Assembly: GCA_017311185.1 (NCBI GenBank)
Contig: JAESUZ010000486.1
Coordinates: 186,001-250,000 of the forward strand
Reading direction: 5' to 3'
DNA: 64,000 bases
Source: Proteles cristata cristata
Lineage: Eukaryota; Chordata; Mammalia; Carnivora; Hyaenidae
Numbering within the stretch: position 1 is the stretch's first letter; every line of letters starts with the position of its first letter. The notes under the pieces were generated by a model. It had not been told where the DNA came from. It worked only from the letters and a program-made list of their open reading frames with translations, and made no database searches. The position numbers were made by a program, and so were the translations under genes. Of this stretch, positions 1-12,250 are shown one piece after another.

Positions 1-353
1 TCTCTGTTGCACCTTTCACTGTGAAGATTCCAGGTTCTTTTTATTTTAGTATTTGTGTGTATATGGGGGAGTAAATGTGCTGATTGGTAAAAATTGTAAG
101 AAGTTTCTGCTTTTCACATAACAGTTCTGGAGGGTAGGCAGTTTGACAGACGATGTGTTTGTCTAAGGATGTCATCATGAAAGGGCATTCCTTCCTGCTT
201 TCCTGTCCTCTGTGCCTTTGCTTACTTGTGTGTGTGTGTGTGCACGCACGTTTCTTCTCATGGTTCCAAGATGGGTGGCCTCTGGCGTAGTCAAGTGGGA
301 CAAGGCCCCTAAGCCCAGTTCCTTTGTTTTGAATAGAAAAAAACATGATCCCT

Positions 354-564
354 GGGGAACCTGGGTGGCTCAGTTGGTTGAACACCAGACCTAAGCTCAG
401 GTCCTGGTCTTGCAGTCCATGGGTTCGAGCCCCGCATTGGGCTCTGTGCTGACACCTCAGAGTCTGGAGCCTGCTTCTGATTTTGTGTCTCCCTCTCTCT
501 GCCCCTTCCCCACTCATGCTTATCTCTCTGTCTCTCATAAATAAATAAATGTTAAAAAAATTTT
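354..564 (+). mobile_element. CanSINE
   Basis: Head reads AACCTGGGTGGCTCAGTTGG, with a B-box-like GGGTTCGAGCC and an AAATAAATAAAT tail. Confidence 0.9.
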
Positions 565-904
565 CAGAATGAATAAAGAAAAACACAATTGCAGTTACCA
601 AAAATATTAAAAAAATACTTATTTAAAAGTGTCCCTCTTTTCTAACTCTTGTCTCCAAGCCCCAGAAGATGACCAGTGTGTTTTTTTACTGTACTAAATT
701 TAAGTCTATTCTCTGTTAGGGATGTGCTCTTACTTAAGAACTCCTAACAAATAAAGAAAGAGCCAACGAAGCAGATACTGTATCTCCTCTTGTATCTTTT
801 TTCTGCCCTTTTTCCTATGTTCTTTCCTTCTTTTTTAGTTTGCTTTATATGATTTCCTATATCCTGTCTTTCTTGTCCCTATATTTGAAGTCATGTTTTA
901 TTAT

Positions 905-1113
905 TTTTTTTAATGTTTTCTATATTTCTGAGAGAGAGACAGCATGAGCAGGGGAGGGTCAGAGACAGAGGGAGACACAGAATCTGAAACAGGCTTCAGG
1001 CTCTGAGCTGGCAGTCAGCACAGAGCCCGATGCGGGGCTCGAACCCACAAACCGTGAGATCCTGACCTGAGCCGAAGTGGGACGCTTAACCAACTGAGCC
1101 ACCCAGGCGCCCC
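905..1113 (-). mobile_element. CanSINE
   Basis: T-rich tail on the left and complete head GCCACCCAGGCGCCCC on the right; short flanking duplication TGTTTTA. Confidence 0.92.
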
Positions 1114-1986
1114 TGTTTTATTTTGCTTTTTATTGTTTCTGGAATGGTGTTCATCTCTAATTTGTTTCTCTTTCAGTTCTTTCCTGAGTTCTGTGACAAA
1201 AATCTATTGTATGATACTCTCTGTTTTGTCACTGTTTTAGTTATTTTCAAGTGAGAGTATGTTTTTCATTTTCTCTGAGGGTATTAAAAACTTTCTGTCA
1301 CACTTCACATTTTCTTGGGAAATCCTTGTGATAAATGTCCTCTTGTAATATGTACGTGCAATTCTCGTGCTGATTCTTTGATTTGGGTCATGTATTTATT
1401 GAGGAATGATGTAGAGTGTGGACAGGAGAGTGAGCTGTATAGTTTTCAGCTTTTAATTTTTCTATCCTCCCCCAAATCTGTGATTTCCTTTGCTTTTGGC
1501 ATGCACTCCCCTTTATGTTTTGATGTTTGGGAAGCAGAGCCCTTAAAGTCTTCGGTACTCTGCATTGTATCCTAGTAACCATTGCTTTCCCTTTCTTTTC
1601 CTCCTTGTCTGGAGCACAAGGAGTAGGTACTTGAGTGGGATTTTTCCTGTTAGTACCAACTGAATCTCTGTAGGGACATTGCCCGGTTTTTCTGGGACAT
1701 CCCCATAATCATTCTGACCAGAGGATATTTGGAAAAGGCTTTCATTCTCAATACTTAGTATTAGAAAAATCTATGTTATCTGATTCTCATTTAGCCATTT
1801 CACAGGAGCATTGGCAACATGTTTTTGGTTAAATCTGGTTGTATGTATGTCTACATGTTGACTAGTAAAAATCAAAGACATTCTACATTAAAACCTAAAC
1901 TTGGAACAACATATTGTAGATGTGAATCTGATTAGATTTCGTTGATGGTTAAGATTTTTTTAATCAAAATTCTTTTTTATAAGTAG

Positions 1987-2157
<171 letters not shown>

Positions 2158-2388
2158 TAATTGTTTTATATACTGTAAAATTCAAGTAATTTGTGTGCAT
2201 GTGTTCTGTTTATGCTGTCACATTTAGATTTACAAACAGCTTAATATTTAACAGCATCTCAGTAGCAGATGCAAAGTAGATTTAACACCTTTACTTTCTG
2301 TGTGAGAGACCCCAAGGTAATAAATAATATTTATTTAAAGTATTTGAAATAGCAATACTGACAAAATTTTGAAAATCTGTATCCTATC

Positions 2389-2449
2389 AGTATTCCTTGG
2401 TTCAATTGCAACAAGTCCTCTTGTTACCTTTGTTGAACCAAGGTATACT
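2389..2449. repeat. 61-nt hairpin in an NDUFS1 intron
   Basis: Outer arms of 17 bp (2389-2405 and 2433-2449, one mismatch) enclose an internal loop and a 6-bp inner stem (2410-2415 with 2420-2425) closed by a TCCT loop. The size is that of a short pre-miRNA-like foldback or a local inverted duplication. It matches no repeat family I know. Confidence 0.75.
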
Positions 2450-2874
2450 ACTAATAAAAATACTCAGTGTTTTTTCATCCTTTCATTTAATGTTTAAGGA
2501 GAGTCTCCTGTAATCCCAGTTTTGTCACTGAGAATGACCTGACACATTGTGTATGTGTCTGCCTGCTTATCCTTTGGGTTCCTGATTTTTGAGCTTCCTT
2601 ATTTTTGATATTAGAAAAAAATTCTACCAGAATATAAGTGGTTGACACTCGGCTGTCATGCCTTTTCTTGGGAATATCATAGGTACACTCCATTTTCAAA
2701 TTGAAATGATTTGATTTTTTTTTTTCTTTTAAGCTCAGGAAAAGCTTATTGGTTTACTTAGTTACTTGCTCTCATGCAGGAGCTTCTTTTGTTATGCATT
2801 GGTGGCCTTCAGACTTTGGTTGTTTTCTCATAATTTTTCTCATTTCCTTTTTCTCTGGGTTTAGAGAAGATGTC

Positions 2875-3098
2875 TTTTTTTTTTTTTTTTTAATGTTTTA
2901 TTTATTTTTGAGCGAGAGAGAGCCCGTGTGAGCAGGGAAGAGTCAGAGAGGGAGAGGGAGACACAGAATCCAAAGACAGGCTACAGGCTCTGAGCTAGCT
3001 GTCAGCACAGAGCCCAACACAGGGGTCAAACCCACGAACCGTGAGATCATGACCTGAACTGAAGTCGGACACAACCAACTGAGCCACCCAGGTGCCTC
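2875..3098 (-). mobile_element. CanSINE
   Basis: Poly-T tail start, GAGAGAGAGAGCC tract and head CCACCCAGGTGCCTCCC. Confidence 0.9.
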
Positions 3099-3129
3099 CC
3101 TCCCCTCCCTTTTTTTTAAGTTTATTTAT

Positions 3130-3335
3130 TGGGATGCTTAGGTGGCTCAGTTGGCTAAGTGGGCGGCTTCATCTCAGGTCATGATCACAGGATTTGTGGG
3201 TTCGAGCCCCATGTCAGGCTCTGTACTGACAGTTCAGAGCCTGGAGTTTGCTTTGGATTCTGTGTCTCCCTCTCTCTCTGACCCTCTTCCATTCATGCTC
3301 TTTCTTTCTCTCAAAAATAAATAAACTTCAAAAAA
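3130..3335 (+). mobile_element. CanSINE, diverged
   Basis: Head GGGATGCTTAGGTGGCTCAG, tail AAAATAAATAAAC. It abuts the next, opposite-strand copy tail to tail. Confidence 0.88.
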
Positions 3336-3337
3336 TT

Positions 3338-3528
3338 TACTGATTTTGAGAGAGAGAATGCAGATGGGGTAGGGAGGGGCAAAAAGAAGGAGATTAAGAA
3401 TCCTAAGCAGACCGCGCATTGCCAACACTGAGCCCGACATGAGGCTTGAAGTCACTAATAGCGAGACCATGACCTGAGCTGAAATCAAGAGTCCGATGCT
3501 TAACCGACTGAGCTATCCAGGCACCTCT
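3338..3528 (-). mobile_element. CanSINE, diverged
   Basis: GAGAGAGAATGCAG tract and head CTATCCAGGCACCTC; forms an inverted pair with the copy at 3130. Confidence 0.87.
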
Positions 3529-3834
3529 AGAGAAAATTTCTTAAATTTTGTTCCATCAGTTTGTCGGTTTTCATTCTAGAGACCACTAACATTGATGTAA
3601 TTTTTAATTTATTAACCTTGTTTTTCACTTCATATTAAAAGACTTCCTTTCTATGAAAGTTCATTTTAGTTTATTAGGACGTATCTTTTATTGCAAAGGT
3701 AAACTTAGGCTTCCTCGGTTTATTTTTTGGGATGAGGTTGACTCTGTCACAAGTTAATGTGAGTCTCTGCCCAGATCTTTGAGAGAGAGAGATACTAAGA
3801 CTCATACTGAGGGACATTAAAAATTACTATTGGG

Positions 3835-4150
3835 GTAATAGTAGTTTTGAGTTAGTTTTGAAATTGGGAAGTATGAGTCTTCCAACTTTGCTTACTTTCA
3901 TGATAGGTTTGGCTATTCTGGGTCCTTTGCAAACCACGTGAATTGTAGGATCAGCTTGTCAGTTTCTGTAAAGTATTCAGCTAGGATTTTTGATAAGGAT
4001 TCCACTGAATCTATAAGTTCAGTTGGGGAGTATTAACAGTATTAAGTCTTCCAATCCATGAACATGTGATATGGGATGTCTTTCCATTTAGTAAGGTCTT
4101 CTTCAGTTTCCTTCAAAGTTGTTTTATAGCTTTCACTGTGTAAATTTGAT
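3835..4150 (-). mobile_element. Old L1 ORF2 fragment
   Basis: The + strand reads as antisense of L1 ORF2, with recognisable phrases such as GTATGAGTCTTCCAACTTTG and GGCTATTCTGGGTCC. It is degenerate and without clear ends. Confidence 0.7.
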
Positions 4151-4669
4151 AACTGTTTTTTTAAATGTTTCATTCTTTTGATGTTACCCAGTTTGGCAGA
4201 GTAGTAGCATCTGGTAGGAGTTGGTTTGACCTGCTCTTCTCTGCAAACAAATAGGTAAAACACCAACCTACTTTATATATAGTAGGTCCTCAGAATGGCT
4301 ACTATTTCTTGAAAGAAAGTTAACAGTAGCAAATTAGCCGAAGACTTCTAGTTGTTCAGAGTATAGTTATTCCCAACTTCTTTTTTTAAAGGGCTATTTT
4401 CTGCTTATAAGAGTAGTATATGTTCATAGAAAGAACTCCATGAGGACACACACCAATGAACTAATTATAGTTTTCTCCAAGTTACAGTTTTATGAGTGGT
4501 ATTTTAATTTCTCCCTTTTGGTTATCAAAATCATCTAAGTTTATCTAACAACTATTTTTTGGCTTACTGTGTTAACTGAGAATCAATTTTAGGACAGTTT
4601 CAATTGGCATAATGTTTCCAGAATTATTCCATTAATTCTGAGCATCTTGTTTCTTTGTTTGGCATTCTT

Positions 4670-4898
4670 TTTTTTTTTTTTTTTTTTTAATGTTTTATTT
4701 ATTTCTAGGAGAGAGAGAGAGAGACAGTGTGAGCAGGAGGGTCAGAGAGAGAGGGAGTCACAGACTGAAACAGGCTCCAGGCTCTGAGCTGGCAGTCAGC
4801 ACAGAGCCCGACGCGGGGCTCGAACCCACAAACCGCGAGCGAGATCATGACCTAAGTGAAAGTCAGACGCTTAACCGACTAAGCCACCCAGGCGCCCC
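4670..4898 (-). mobile_element. CanSINE, young subfamily
   Basis: TTTCTAGGAGAGAG tail junction. TSD TGTTTGGCATTCTT (4656-4669) and TGTTTGGAATTCTT (4901-4914). Confidence 0.95.
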
Positions 4899-4958
4899 AA
4901 TGTTTGGAATTCTTAAAATAGTAAAAAACTACTGTTTCTGGTTTTGACTTCTATTTTA

Positions 4959-5189
4959 TTTTATTTATTTTTTATTTTTTTTTAATGCTTTATTTCTAGG
5001 AGAGAGAGAGAGAGAGACAGCGTGAGCAGGGGAGGGTCAGAGAGAGAGGGAGTCACAGACTGAAACGGGCTCCAGGCTCTGAGCTGGCAGTCAGCACAGA
5101 GCCCGACGCGGGGCTTGAACCCACGAACCGCGAGATCATGACCTAAGCGAAAGTCGGACGCTTAACTGACTAAGCCACCCAGGCGCCCC
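4959..5189 (-). mobile_element. CanSINE, young subfamily
   Basis: Perfect 16-bp TSD at 4943-4958 and 5190-5205 (TTTGACTTCTATTTTA). Very similar to the copy 60 bp upstream. Confidence 0.96.
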
Positions 5190-5341
5190 TTTGACTTCTA
5201 TTTTAAAATGGGTAAAGAAGATGAGGGAAGGTCTTTGTCATCATTGACTAGAAAACAGATTAAGTATCATTTCAAGAATCACATTTAAATTTGTATAATT
5301 ATAACACTGCAGGTGTTTTAAAAATCTAATTGTTTTTACAG

Positions 5342-5496
5342 GATTGCAAGCCAAGTAGCTGCTTTGGACCTTGGCTATAAACCTGGAGTAGAAGAAATTC
5401 GTAAGAGCCCTCCCAAAGTGTTATTTCTCCTGGGAGCAGATGGAGGTTGTGTCACTCGACAGGATTTGCCAAAGGATTGTTTCATTATTTATCAAG
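5342..5496 (+). CDS. NDUFS1: NDUFS1 coding exon (residues 518-569 plus part of 570)
   Basis: This 155-bp exon has acceptor TTTTTACAG (AG at 5340-5341) and donor CAAG|GTAAGT at 5496/5497. It completes Arg518, reads [20 protein letters not shown] and ends FIIYQ plus the first base of a Gly codon. It includes the stretch [10 protein letters not shown], typical of the molybdopterin-oxidoreductase-like fold. Counting back from the stop, the Arg in CVTRQD is residue 557, a position where a human nonsense variant causes complex I deficiency (known from the literature); that agreement supports the exon model. It is separated from the previous exon by about 3.2 kb containing five SINEs upstream of 4.9 kb plus one more ending at 5189, and an old L1 piece. 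Confidence 0.97.
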
Positions 5497-5644
5497 GTAA
5501 GTAGCATCTGTGACACCAGAAACAGAAGAGAATCGAATATTGTGTAGATTAGAAACTGTATGGCAATATATTTAGTGGATTGAATATTTTCCACTCAAGA
5601 ATTTCATACACAGGCTCCAATGTAAAAAATATATATATATATAT

Positions 5645-5851
5645 ATTTTTTAATGTTTATTTATTCTCAAGGGAGAGAGAAACAAAGTGTGAGCAGTGGA
5701 AGGGCAGAGAGAGGGAGACACAGAACCCAAAGCAGGCTCCAGGCTTCGAGCCATTAGCACAGAACCCTACGTGGGGCTCAGTCCCACGAACTACAAGATC
5801 TTGACCTGAGCTGAAGTTGGATGCTTAACTGACTAAGCCGCTAGGTTCCCC
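5645..5851 (-). mobile_element. CanSINE, older
   Basis: AATGTTTATTTATTC tail, GAGAGAGAAAC tract, diverged head CGCTAGGTTCCCC. Confidence 0.88.
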
Positions 5852-5950
5852 TCAATATTTTTTTAAAAACCAAATAATAGGTTTTATTAGTTACATAGTT
5901 GATACTGCTATTGAGAATTGTTACCTAGAGAAAAAAAAAAATTATTACCT

Positions 5951-6042
5951 GGGGCACCTGGCTGGCTCGTTCAGTAGAGCATCTGACTGTAGATCTCAGA
6001 GATGTGGGTTCAAGCCCTATTTTGGGTGTAGAGATTACTTCA
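5951..6042 (+). mobile_element. Short CanSINE (tRNA-Lys-like form)
   Basis: tRNA-related head followed directly by GGGTGTAGAGATTACTT and an A tail. Flanks share AAAAATTATTAC. Confidence 0.85.
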
Positions 6043-6058
6043 AAAAAATTATTACATA

Positions 6059-6285
6059 GGGGTGCCTGGGTGGCTCAGTTGGTTAAACATCCAACTTCAG
6101 TTCAGGTCATGATCTTGTAGTCTGTGAGTTTGAGCCCCACATTGGGCTGTATGCTGACAACTCAGAGCCTAGAGCCTGCTTTGCGTTCTGTGTCTCCCTC
6201 TCTTTCTGCCCCTCCCCTGCTCGTACTCTCTCTTGCTCTCTCTCTCAAAAATAAATAAATATTTTAAAAAATTAAAAAAAAAATT
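6059..6285 (+). mobile_element. CanSINE
   Basis: Head GGGGTGCCTGGGTGGCTCAG; full length with AAATAAATAAATATT tail. Inserted just after the short SINE at 5951. Confidence 0.92.
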
Positions 6286-7456
6286 ACTACCCGATGATAA
6301 CTAATAAAAAAGAATTAAAAGAAATCTAAATGCTTCAGTGACAGGAATGGTTAAATTAAGGTTTATTTATACGGTTAAATATTATATAACACTAAAATTC
6401 TGCTTTTCAAAGAACATTTAGCATTATTATATAATTAGAGGAAAGCACTTTTATATGAACAGTGTAAAAAGTTTAAAAGTCATGAGTATTATGTTATAGA
6501 ACATTTAATGAAATATATTTGACAGTACTCCCTTGGCTTCTTTGTGTTTGACTCATTTTCTTGAACACTTACTCATAAATGTAATCAAATTTCCTTGGAA
6601 TAAACGGAGTCCAGGTATTCTGGATATTTTACAGGGGAAAGTATTACATAACTCTCTACTTCATTTTACACAAACACCATAAATTTATTAATTAGCTTTT
6701 TATTGCTATGGCACATAAAAAGCATTATGTAATATTTTATATCTTTTGTTTGATAAAACTAAAGCAAGATGCATAAATTGCATCCAGTTCCTAATCCTAT
6801 CCGGAGATGATCATTGATGATGGTTTTGAAATGTGTGCTTCCTATATTTTTCTGTGTATATACAAAAATGAAATTAGACTCTAAATACTGTTCTGTAACT
6901 TTCATTTAATTCAAGTTTTTTTTTCCCTTCTAACAGTTTTGTTAAACTATTAAAACTTTCATTATACTATTTCAGTCTTTCAGTAAACTATTTTGTATAA
7001 TTTTCTGTTTATGGTCTTTTCAGTATTATCACTGTTATTCCTGCCCTACATCTTTGTTCCTCTACTGTTTCAGTCTACTTTACCAAATTCCACTAACATA
7101 CATCTGAGCACTTCCACTTCGTAATTGTCAAGAGGAATAATATACCTAGTTGCCCATAATAATGTATATATGATACACATATTTCTGTATTTGCAAAAAA
7201 TAATCTGAGAAGACACATAGCAAATGTTTATCAGTAATTTCCTTTGGGAAGGGAGTTGAATTGTGGGCAGTGTGGGCTTTTTATTCCAGAAAGTTTTTAT
7301 ATTGTTTTATATACTTAATTTGGTAAACAATTTTGTAATTCTTTTTTTTAACACTTTTTAAATTCTTAGATATAAAAAGGGTATCTTCTGTGTTCATGTA
7401 TGATACCTAATCAGTTTTTTACTAAAATATGGTTTACATTTTCCATTTTTTCACAG

Positions 7457-7632
7457 GACATCATGGTGATGTTGGAGCTCCGATGGCTGATGTTATTCTC
7501 CCGGGCGCTGCTTACACAGAAAAGTCTGCCACTTATGTCAACACTGAGGGCCGAGCTCAGCAGACAAGAGTAGCAGTGACACCCCCTGGCTTGGCAAGAG
7601 AAGACTGGAAAATTATAAGAGCCCTCTCTGAG
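7457..7632 (+). CDS. NDUFS1: NDUFS1 coding exon (residues 570-628)
   Basis: This 176-bp exon starts after TTTTTTCACAG (AG at 7455-7456) and ends CTGAG|GTATTT at 7632/7633. It reads [19 protein letters not shown] and later [14 protein letters not shown], the most conserved stretch of the C-terminal domain. The Asp of REDW is residue 619 by counting from the stop, which matches a residue reported mutated in human complex I deficiency. It ends on a complete codon, so the next intron is phase 0. An open frame continuing past 7632 into the intron is read-through and not coding. Confidence 0.97.
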
Positions 7633-8195
7633 GTATTTGTTCTTCGTGATGTTGCTAAAGGGATGTTTGAATTGTTCGCTTGACAGACTGATTTTCAAAG
7701 TCAAGGAAGATGCAAGTCTGAAGTGCAGAGATGATTTGAATAATCTCTGTTGGAAAAATATGTTCCGAAAATGGGGGTTTGATATTGGTGTTTTTAGTTT
7801 TGGGTTGTTTTTTGCCTAAAAATACTTTTTAGCTCTTTTTATTGTAAAAAAAAAAAAAATCATGAGATTTAAAATAGTACACAGTTGTCTGTAGATTTTG
7901 TTTATGATCAATATCAGGTTAGCAAAAGCATTCAGATTAAGCATACCATTGTTTCTTTAATCATTTATTTCATAATCAGTCCAATTTCTAAAGAGAAATT
8001 ACTAATGTACTGACAGCTATTTATGAATTAGAATTTTTGGCCATTGTGTTCTCCACTTAACCACTTAATACACATGCTAATGAACAATAGATATTTCATT
8101 GGCACAACATTATTTCACTATAGTTGCAATTATGCATGATTTGAATTTTTAAGTACTAAAGCTTTATGTCAATTTTGGGGACCTGATATTTATAG

Positions 8196-8402
<207 letters not shown>

Positions 8403-8432
8403 TGATCTCATACGTTCTTCTTTTTTTTGTAG

Positions 8433-8567
<135 letters not shown>

Positions 8568-8585
8568 TAGCATTATGATTCCAAC

Positions 8586-8794
8586 ATCTTGGGGCGCCTG
8601 GGTGGCTCAATTTGTTAAGTGACTGACTTGATTTTGTCTCAGCTCATGATCTCATGGTTCATGAGTTTGAGCCCCATATCGGGCTCTGTGCTCACAGCAC
8701 AGAGCCTACTTCAGACCCTCTGTCTCCCTCTCTCTGCCCCCTCCCACCCATCCTCTCCCTTTGTTTCTCTCAAAATAAATGGATGTTTAAAAAA
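8586..8794 (+). mobile_element. CanSINE
   Basis: Head GGGGCGCCTGGGTGGCTCAA begins at 8591. TSD ATGATTCCAAC at 8575-8585 and 8795-8805. Confidence 0.94.
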
Positions 8795-9169
8795 ATGATT
8801 CCAACCTGTTATTGAGAATATTTGATGTTTTTTATTTAATTTTTAAAAATTTTCAAACATCAGAAATAATGTCATTTATATTGTCTGATTTTACTCTTCT
8901 TTTTTTTTCTGAAATGTAAGCATTTTTAAATATAAAATTTTACCGTTGGGTATAAAATCACTGTATATTAATTTAGAGAGCATTTTTTTAAGTGACAGAA
9001 AAATTGCAAAGGTTTTTCTGAAAATATATTAGAAACATCAAAACATTTAAATATGACTCCTGTTAAATAGTGCTTCTGATGTACATTGTTAGGAATGTTT
9101 TTAAGGAATGCACACTTACTGAAACTTCTTTACTGCAAATCTTACACTTGGTATAAAATAACACCTGGT

Positions 9170-9388
9170 GGGGTGCGTGGGTGGCTCATTCAGTTAGGCA
9201 TCCGGCTTCGGCTTGGGTCATGATCTCACAGTTTGTGGGTTTGGGCCCCACATCGGGTTCTGTGCTGGCAGCTTAGAGCCTGAAGCCTATTTCAGATTCT
9301 GTGTCTCCCTCTCTCTCTGCCCCTCCACACTCATGTTCTGTCTCTCTCTGTCTCAAAAATAAATAAAAACTATTAAAAAAATTTTTTT
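9170..9388 (+). mobile_element. CanSINE
   Basis: Perfect 14-bp TSD AAATAACACCTGGT at 9156-9169 and 9389-9402. Confidence 0.95.
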
Positions 9389-9891
9389 AAATAACACCTG
9401 GTAATCTGTGTTATGAGGTAATTTATAAATGATTTTAAATAACTTTCTATCTAAAACAGATAGTGTATTTTTTAATTTTTTAAGTTTGTATCTAAGATTA
9501 TTTTAAATTATTTTTTAGTTATGTTTGTTATAGAATGCATACTTAAGCCCAAAGAGCAAAGAACAATTGCTATGATCCCACTGTCCAGAAAAATAACTAC
9601 ATTTATTTTTTTTAACATTTTGTCAGTTATCTAGGGATATACACATATATTTAATCAAAAGATAACGATTATTCATTTGCTGGTTAGAGGGGTTGACATC
9701 TTTATTGAAATATTCACATACTGCGAAATTCACTCATAAAGTATACAATCGGTGGATTTTTGTACACATACTACTTTATAAACTTGTTTTCCATAATAGT
9801 ATTTTGCACATATTTTACTTGTTTTTAATACTTTTCCATAATATTTTTAATGGTTGCATACTGACACATTGTATGGCTGTGTATAATTATT

Positions 9892-10075
9892 ACTATTATT
9901 TTCGGTTTATTTTGAGACAGAGAGAGCATGTACAAGTAGAGAGAAACAGTGAATCCCAATTTGTGCTGATAGCACAGAGCCTGACACGGGGCTGGATCCC
10001 ATGAACCTGTGAGATTATGACCTGAGCCAAAATCAAGAGTCGGACACTTAACTGAGTGAGCGACCCAAGTGCTCC
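9892..10075 (-). mobile_element. CanSINE, old
   Basis: Diverged body; 19-bp imperfect TSD (ATGGCTGTGTATAATTATT at 9873, ATGGCTATATATAATTATT at 10076). Confidence 0.85.
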
Positions 10076-10289
10076 ATGGCTATATATAATTATTTAATCA
10101 TTCCTCGGAGTAATTATTAAAAACACGTATTAGCTAATAAGGGACTTTTCTTCTGAATTTGTTGCTCTCACATTATATATATAATTGCATAGAGGTTTAT
10201 AGTCTTTTTTTGTTATTTCTGAATATATGCAACAAGAAAGTTTTACTGTGTGCTTTTTAAAAAATTGTGTTATCAAAATGCACTTTTAA

Positions 10290-10394
<105 letters not shown>

Positions 10395-10884
10395 AACATC
10401 TACTAGGAAGCCCGTTTTGTTACAAATAATTAATGGACAATTATGTTGGAGTGATCTCCTACAGGTTTATCTCTTTAAAAAATAATCTGAATGATGTAAT
10501 ATTTAAGGTTGTACCATGCTTATTTGAAAATGATACTGCAATTATTAGTAAATTTTGACGTTTTGGAAACATTTATGTGTTGTGTGTAAACATTGTTAAA
10601 TAGTTTAATGAACATATTTACAGATGCTCTTTCACATAAAAGCATTGGTAATCTTTGTGACACATACAAAGAAAATCCTTAAAATATGAGTTTTTGTTTA
10701 TTTTCATTTATCACTTATGTTTGTAAAATGGTCCTTCCATTAGGACCCACTGTTTTCCAGTGCTAAAGAAAAGATCTGAGCATTCTGTCAAGCTGGGTAA
10801 ATAGAAAATATATATATAAATATAATCCTACATCAGATATGGTCTTGAATAATTATAACTAATAATCATAGTAACGGTAGATAA

Positions 10885-11045
10885 TGATTATTCAGCTTTT
10901 TCTGTGTGCTGAGCACTCTGGTTTTATGTGTATTGTCTTGTTTTAGGCTTGTTACAACTCAGTGAGATAGTGTTCTCTCATTTTACAGATGAAGAAACCG
11001 AAGCCTAAGTCAAGGATTCAAGCTTAGTTCTGACTCCACAGCCTA
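10885..11045 (+). repeat. MIR
   Basis: Contains the MIR core TTTTACAGATGAAGAAACCG and the preceding TGTGCTGAGCACT-type stretch. Lies in the NDUFS1 3' flank. Confidence 0.7.
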
Positions 11046-11124
11046 TTGTTCTTTCCTGCTACACATAATTCCCTCCCATTAATACAGATCCTATAGTTTG
11101 TTACTTCTAAGAATTAGCGTTGAG

Positions 11125-11350
11125 GGGCGCCTGGGTGGCTTAGTCAGTTAAGCGTCCGACTTTCACTTAGGTCATGATCTCGCGGTTCGTGGGTTCGGGC
11201 CCCGCGTCGGGCTCTGTGCTGACTGCCAGCTCAGAGCCTGGAGCCTGTTTCAGTCTGACTCCCTCTCTCTCTGACCCTCCCCTGCTCGCGCTGTCTCTCT
11301 CTCTCTCTCTCCTAGAAATAAATAAAACATTAAAAAAAAAAAAAATTTAA
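11125..11350 (+). mobile_element. CanSINE, young subfamily, in NDUFS1 3' flank
   Basis: Head GGGCGCCTGGGTGGCTTAGT, tail CCTAGAAATAAATAAAACATT. 16-bp TSD with one mismatch at 11109-11124 and 11351-11366. If the long 3' UTR is used, this copy lies within the mature mRNA. Confidence 0.95.
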
Positions 11351-11556
11351 AAGAATTAGCATTGAGAAGCTTAAGGGATGGTCCATTTTTCTGTTTTCTC
11401 TTGAATCTGTTTCTATGTCATGGCGAATTATGTGACATTTTTCTTTGTGTAAGAGATTATGCACAGACATACACCACTAGCATGAAGGAGTTAAGAGATA
11501 TAATTTAGATCTTTATTGTACCATATTCATTATATCATATTAATACCATCTGTAAT

Positions 11557-11562
11557 ATTAAA
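11557..11562 (+). terminator. Candidate proximal poly(A) signal of NDUFS1
   Basis: ATTAAA in an AT-rich stretch, 207 bp after the young SINE and about 1.16 kb after the stop. Use is inferred only. Confidence 0.25.
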
Positions 11563-12244
11563 TGAACTAAATTATTCCAATAATAGAAAAAAAACAAAGC
11601 TTTCATAATTTTCGTTGTCAAAATAATAGGGAGGTAAAAATTTTACAGTTAATCTAGGAGATAAGCTAAAGCCATATTAAATTTTTTTCGCAACCTAAGG
11701 TCAGAATCCTTTTGCTTTATAATCCTTATTCCTGTTTTCACTAAAGACTTAGCCCAATTCTTAGATGCAATATTCTTGATACAATAATATTTTTTAAATA
11801 ATAGTAAGTCATTGATACTTTATCTTCAAAAATTGTACAAAATTTGTCACCTGTAACAGCTTTTTCAGAACTTTATCTCCTTTAGTGATACATTATGAAA
11901 TGTATTTTGGTTGAAATACTTAAAATTCTAAGTTGCCTGAAATTGTACAAATTTCTTGCTGAAAGCTTTTGAATTTAGCACACACTTTCTGCCCCTTTCT
12001 TCTTTACCCCTTAGCACTATAGCTGACCTTAAGGGGGCATATGCTGCCAGTTTTGTATTTTAACAGTACTTTTCAGTGAATGTTTGTAGATTTCATAGGT
12101 TCGTTGGTGAGAGAACATTGTGTTCAAGTGGAGAGGAGGTGACATATTACAACCAAAATGGTGCAGCATCCTTAGGCTGCCATCTAGGCAGTGTGTGTTG
12201 AACTTGTAATTCCATAAATACCCTGTCTGGGGTAAGCAGTGGTC

Positions 12245-12250
12245 AATAAA
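12245..12250 (+). terminator. Candidate distal poly(A) signal of NDUFS1
   Basis: AATAAA in the context GGTCAATAAAATTGG, about 1.85 kb after the stop and the first canonical hexamer downstream. Use is inferred only. Confidence 0.35.

Larger units (their letters stand above)
1..1986 (+). other. NDUFS1: NDUFS1 intron (partial at window start)
   Basis: Non-coding intron sequence leading to the acceptor at 1985. It contains a short TG run (about 229-242), a CanSINE on each strand, and otherwise nothing recognised, including no further exon. Confidence 0.85.
5497..7456 (+). other. NDUFS1: NDUFS1 intron
   Basis: Holds an AT dinucleotide run (about 5628-5645), one CanSINE on the minus strand and two on the plus strand between 5645 and 6285. 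From 6290 to 7440 it is AT-rich sequence in which I recognise nothing. Confidence 0.8.
10395..12250 (+). other. NDUFS1: NDUFS1 3' UTR, extent uncertain
   Basis: AT-rich non-coding sequence directly after the stop. Neither AATAAA nor ATTAAA is seen in the first kilobase. ATTAAA occurs at 11557-11562, and the first AATAAA is at 12245-12250 in a stretch with no recognised repeat. Either could end the main transcript, and weaker variants (CATAAA near 10636, TATAAA near 10815) are possible. The interval holds a MIR (about 10885-11045) and a young CanSINE (11125-11350). Confidence 0.5.

Noticed and set aside
41..601. 186-codon minus-strand open frame at the window start
   Set aside because: It runs through the antisense of a CanSINE and a TG repeat inside an NDUFS1 intron.
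7429..7819. Open frames extending beyond the NDUFS1 exon at 7457-7632
   Set aside because: The extra codons are intron read-through past a good GT donor; the conserved protein stops at the exon border.
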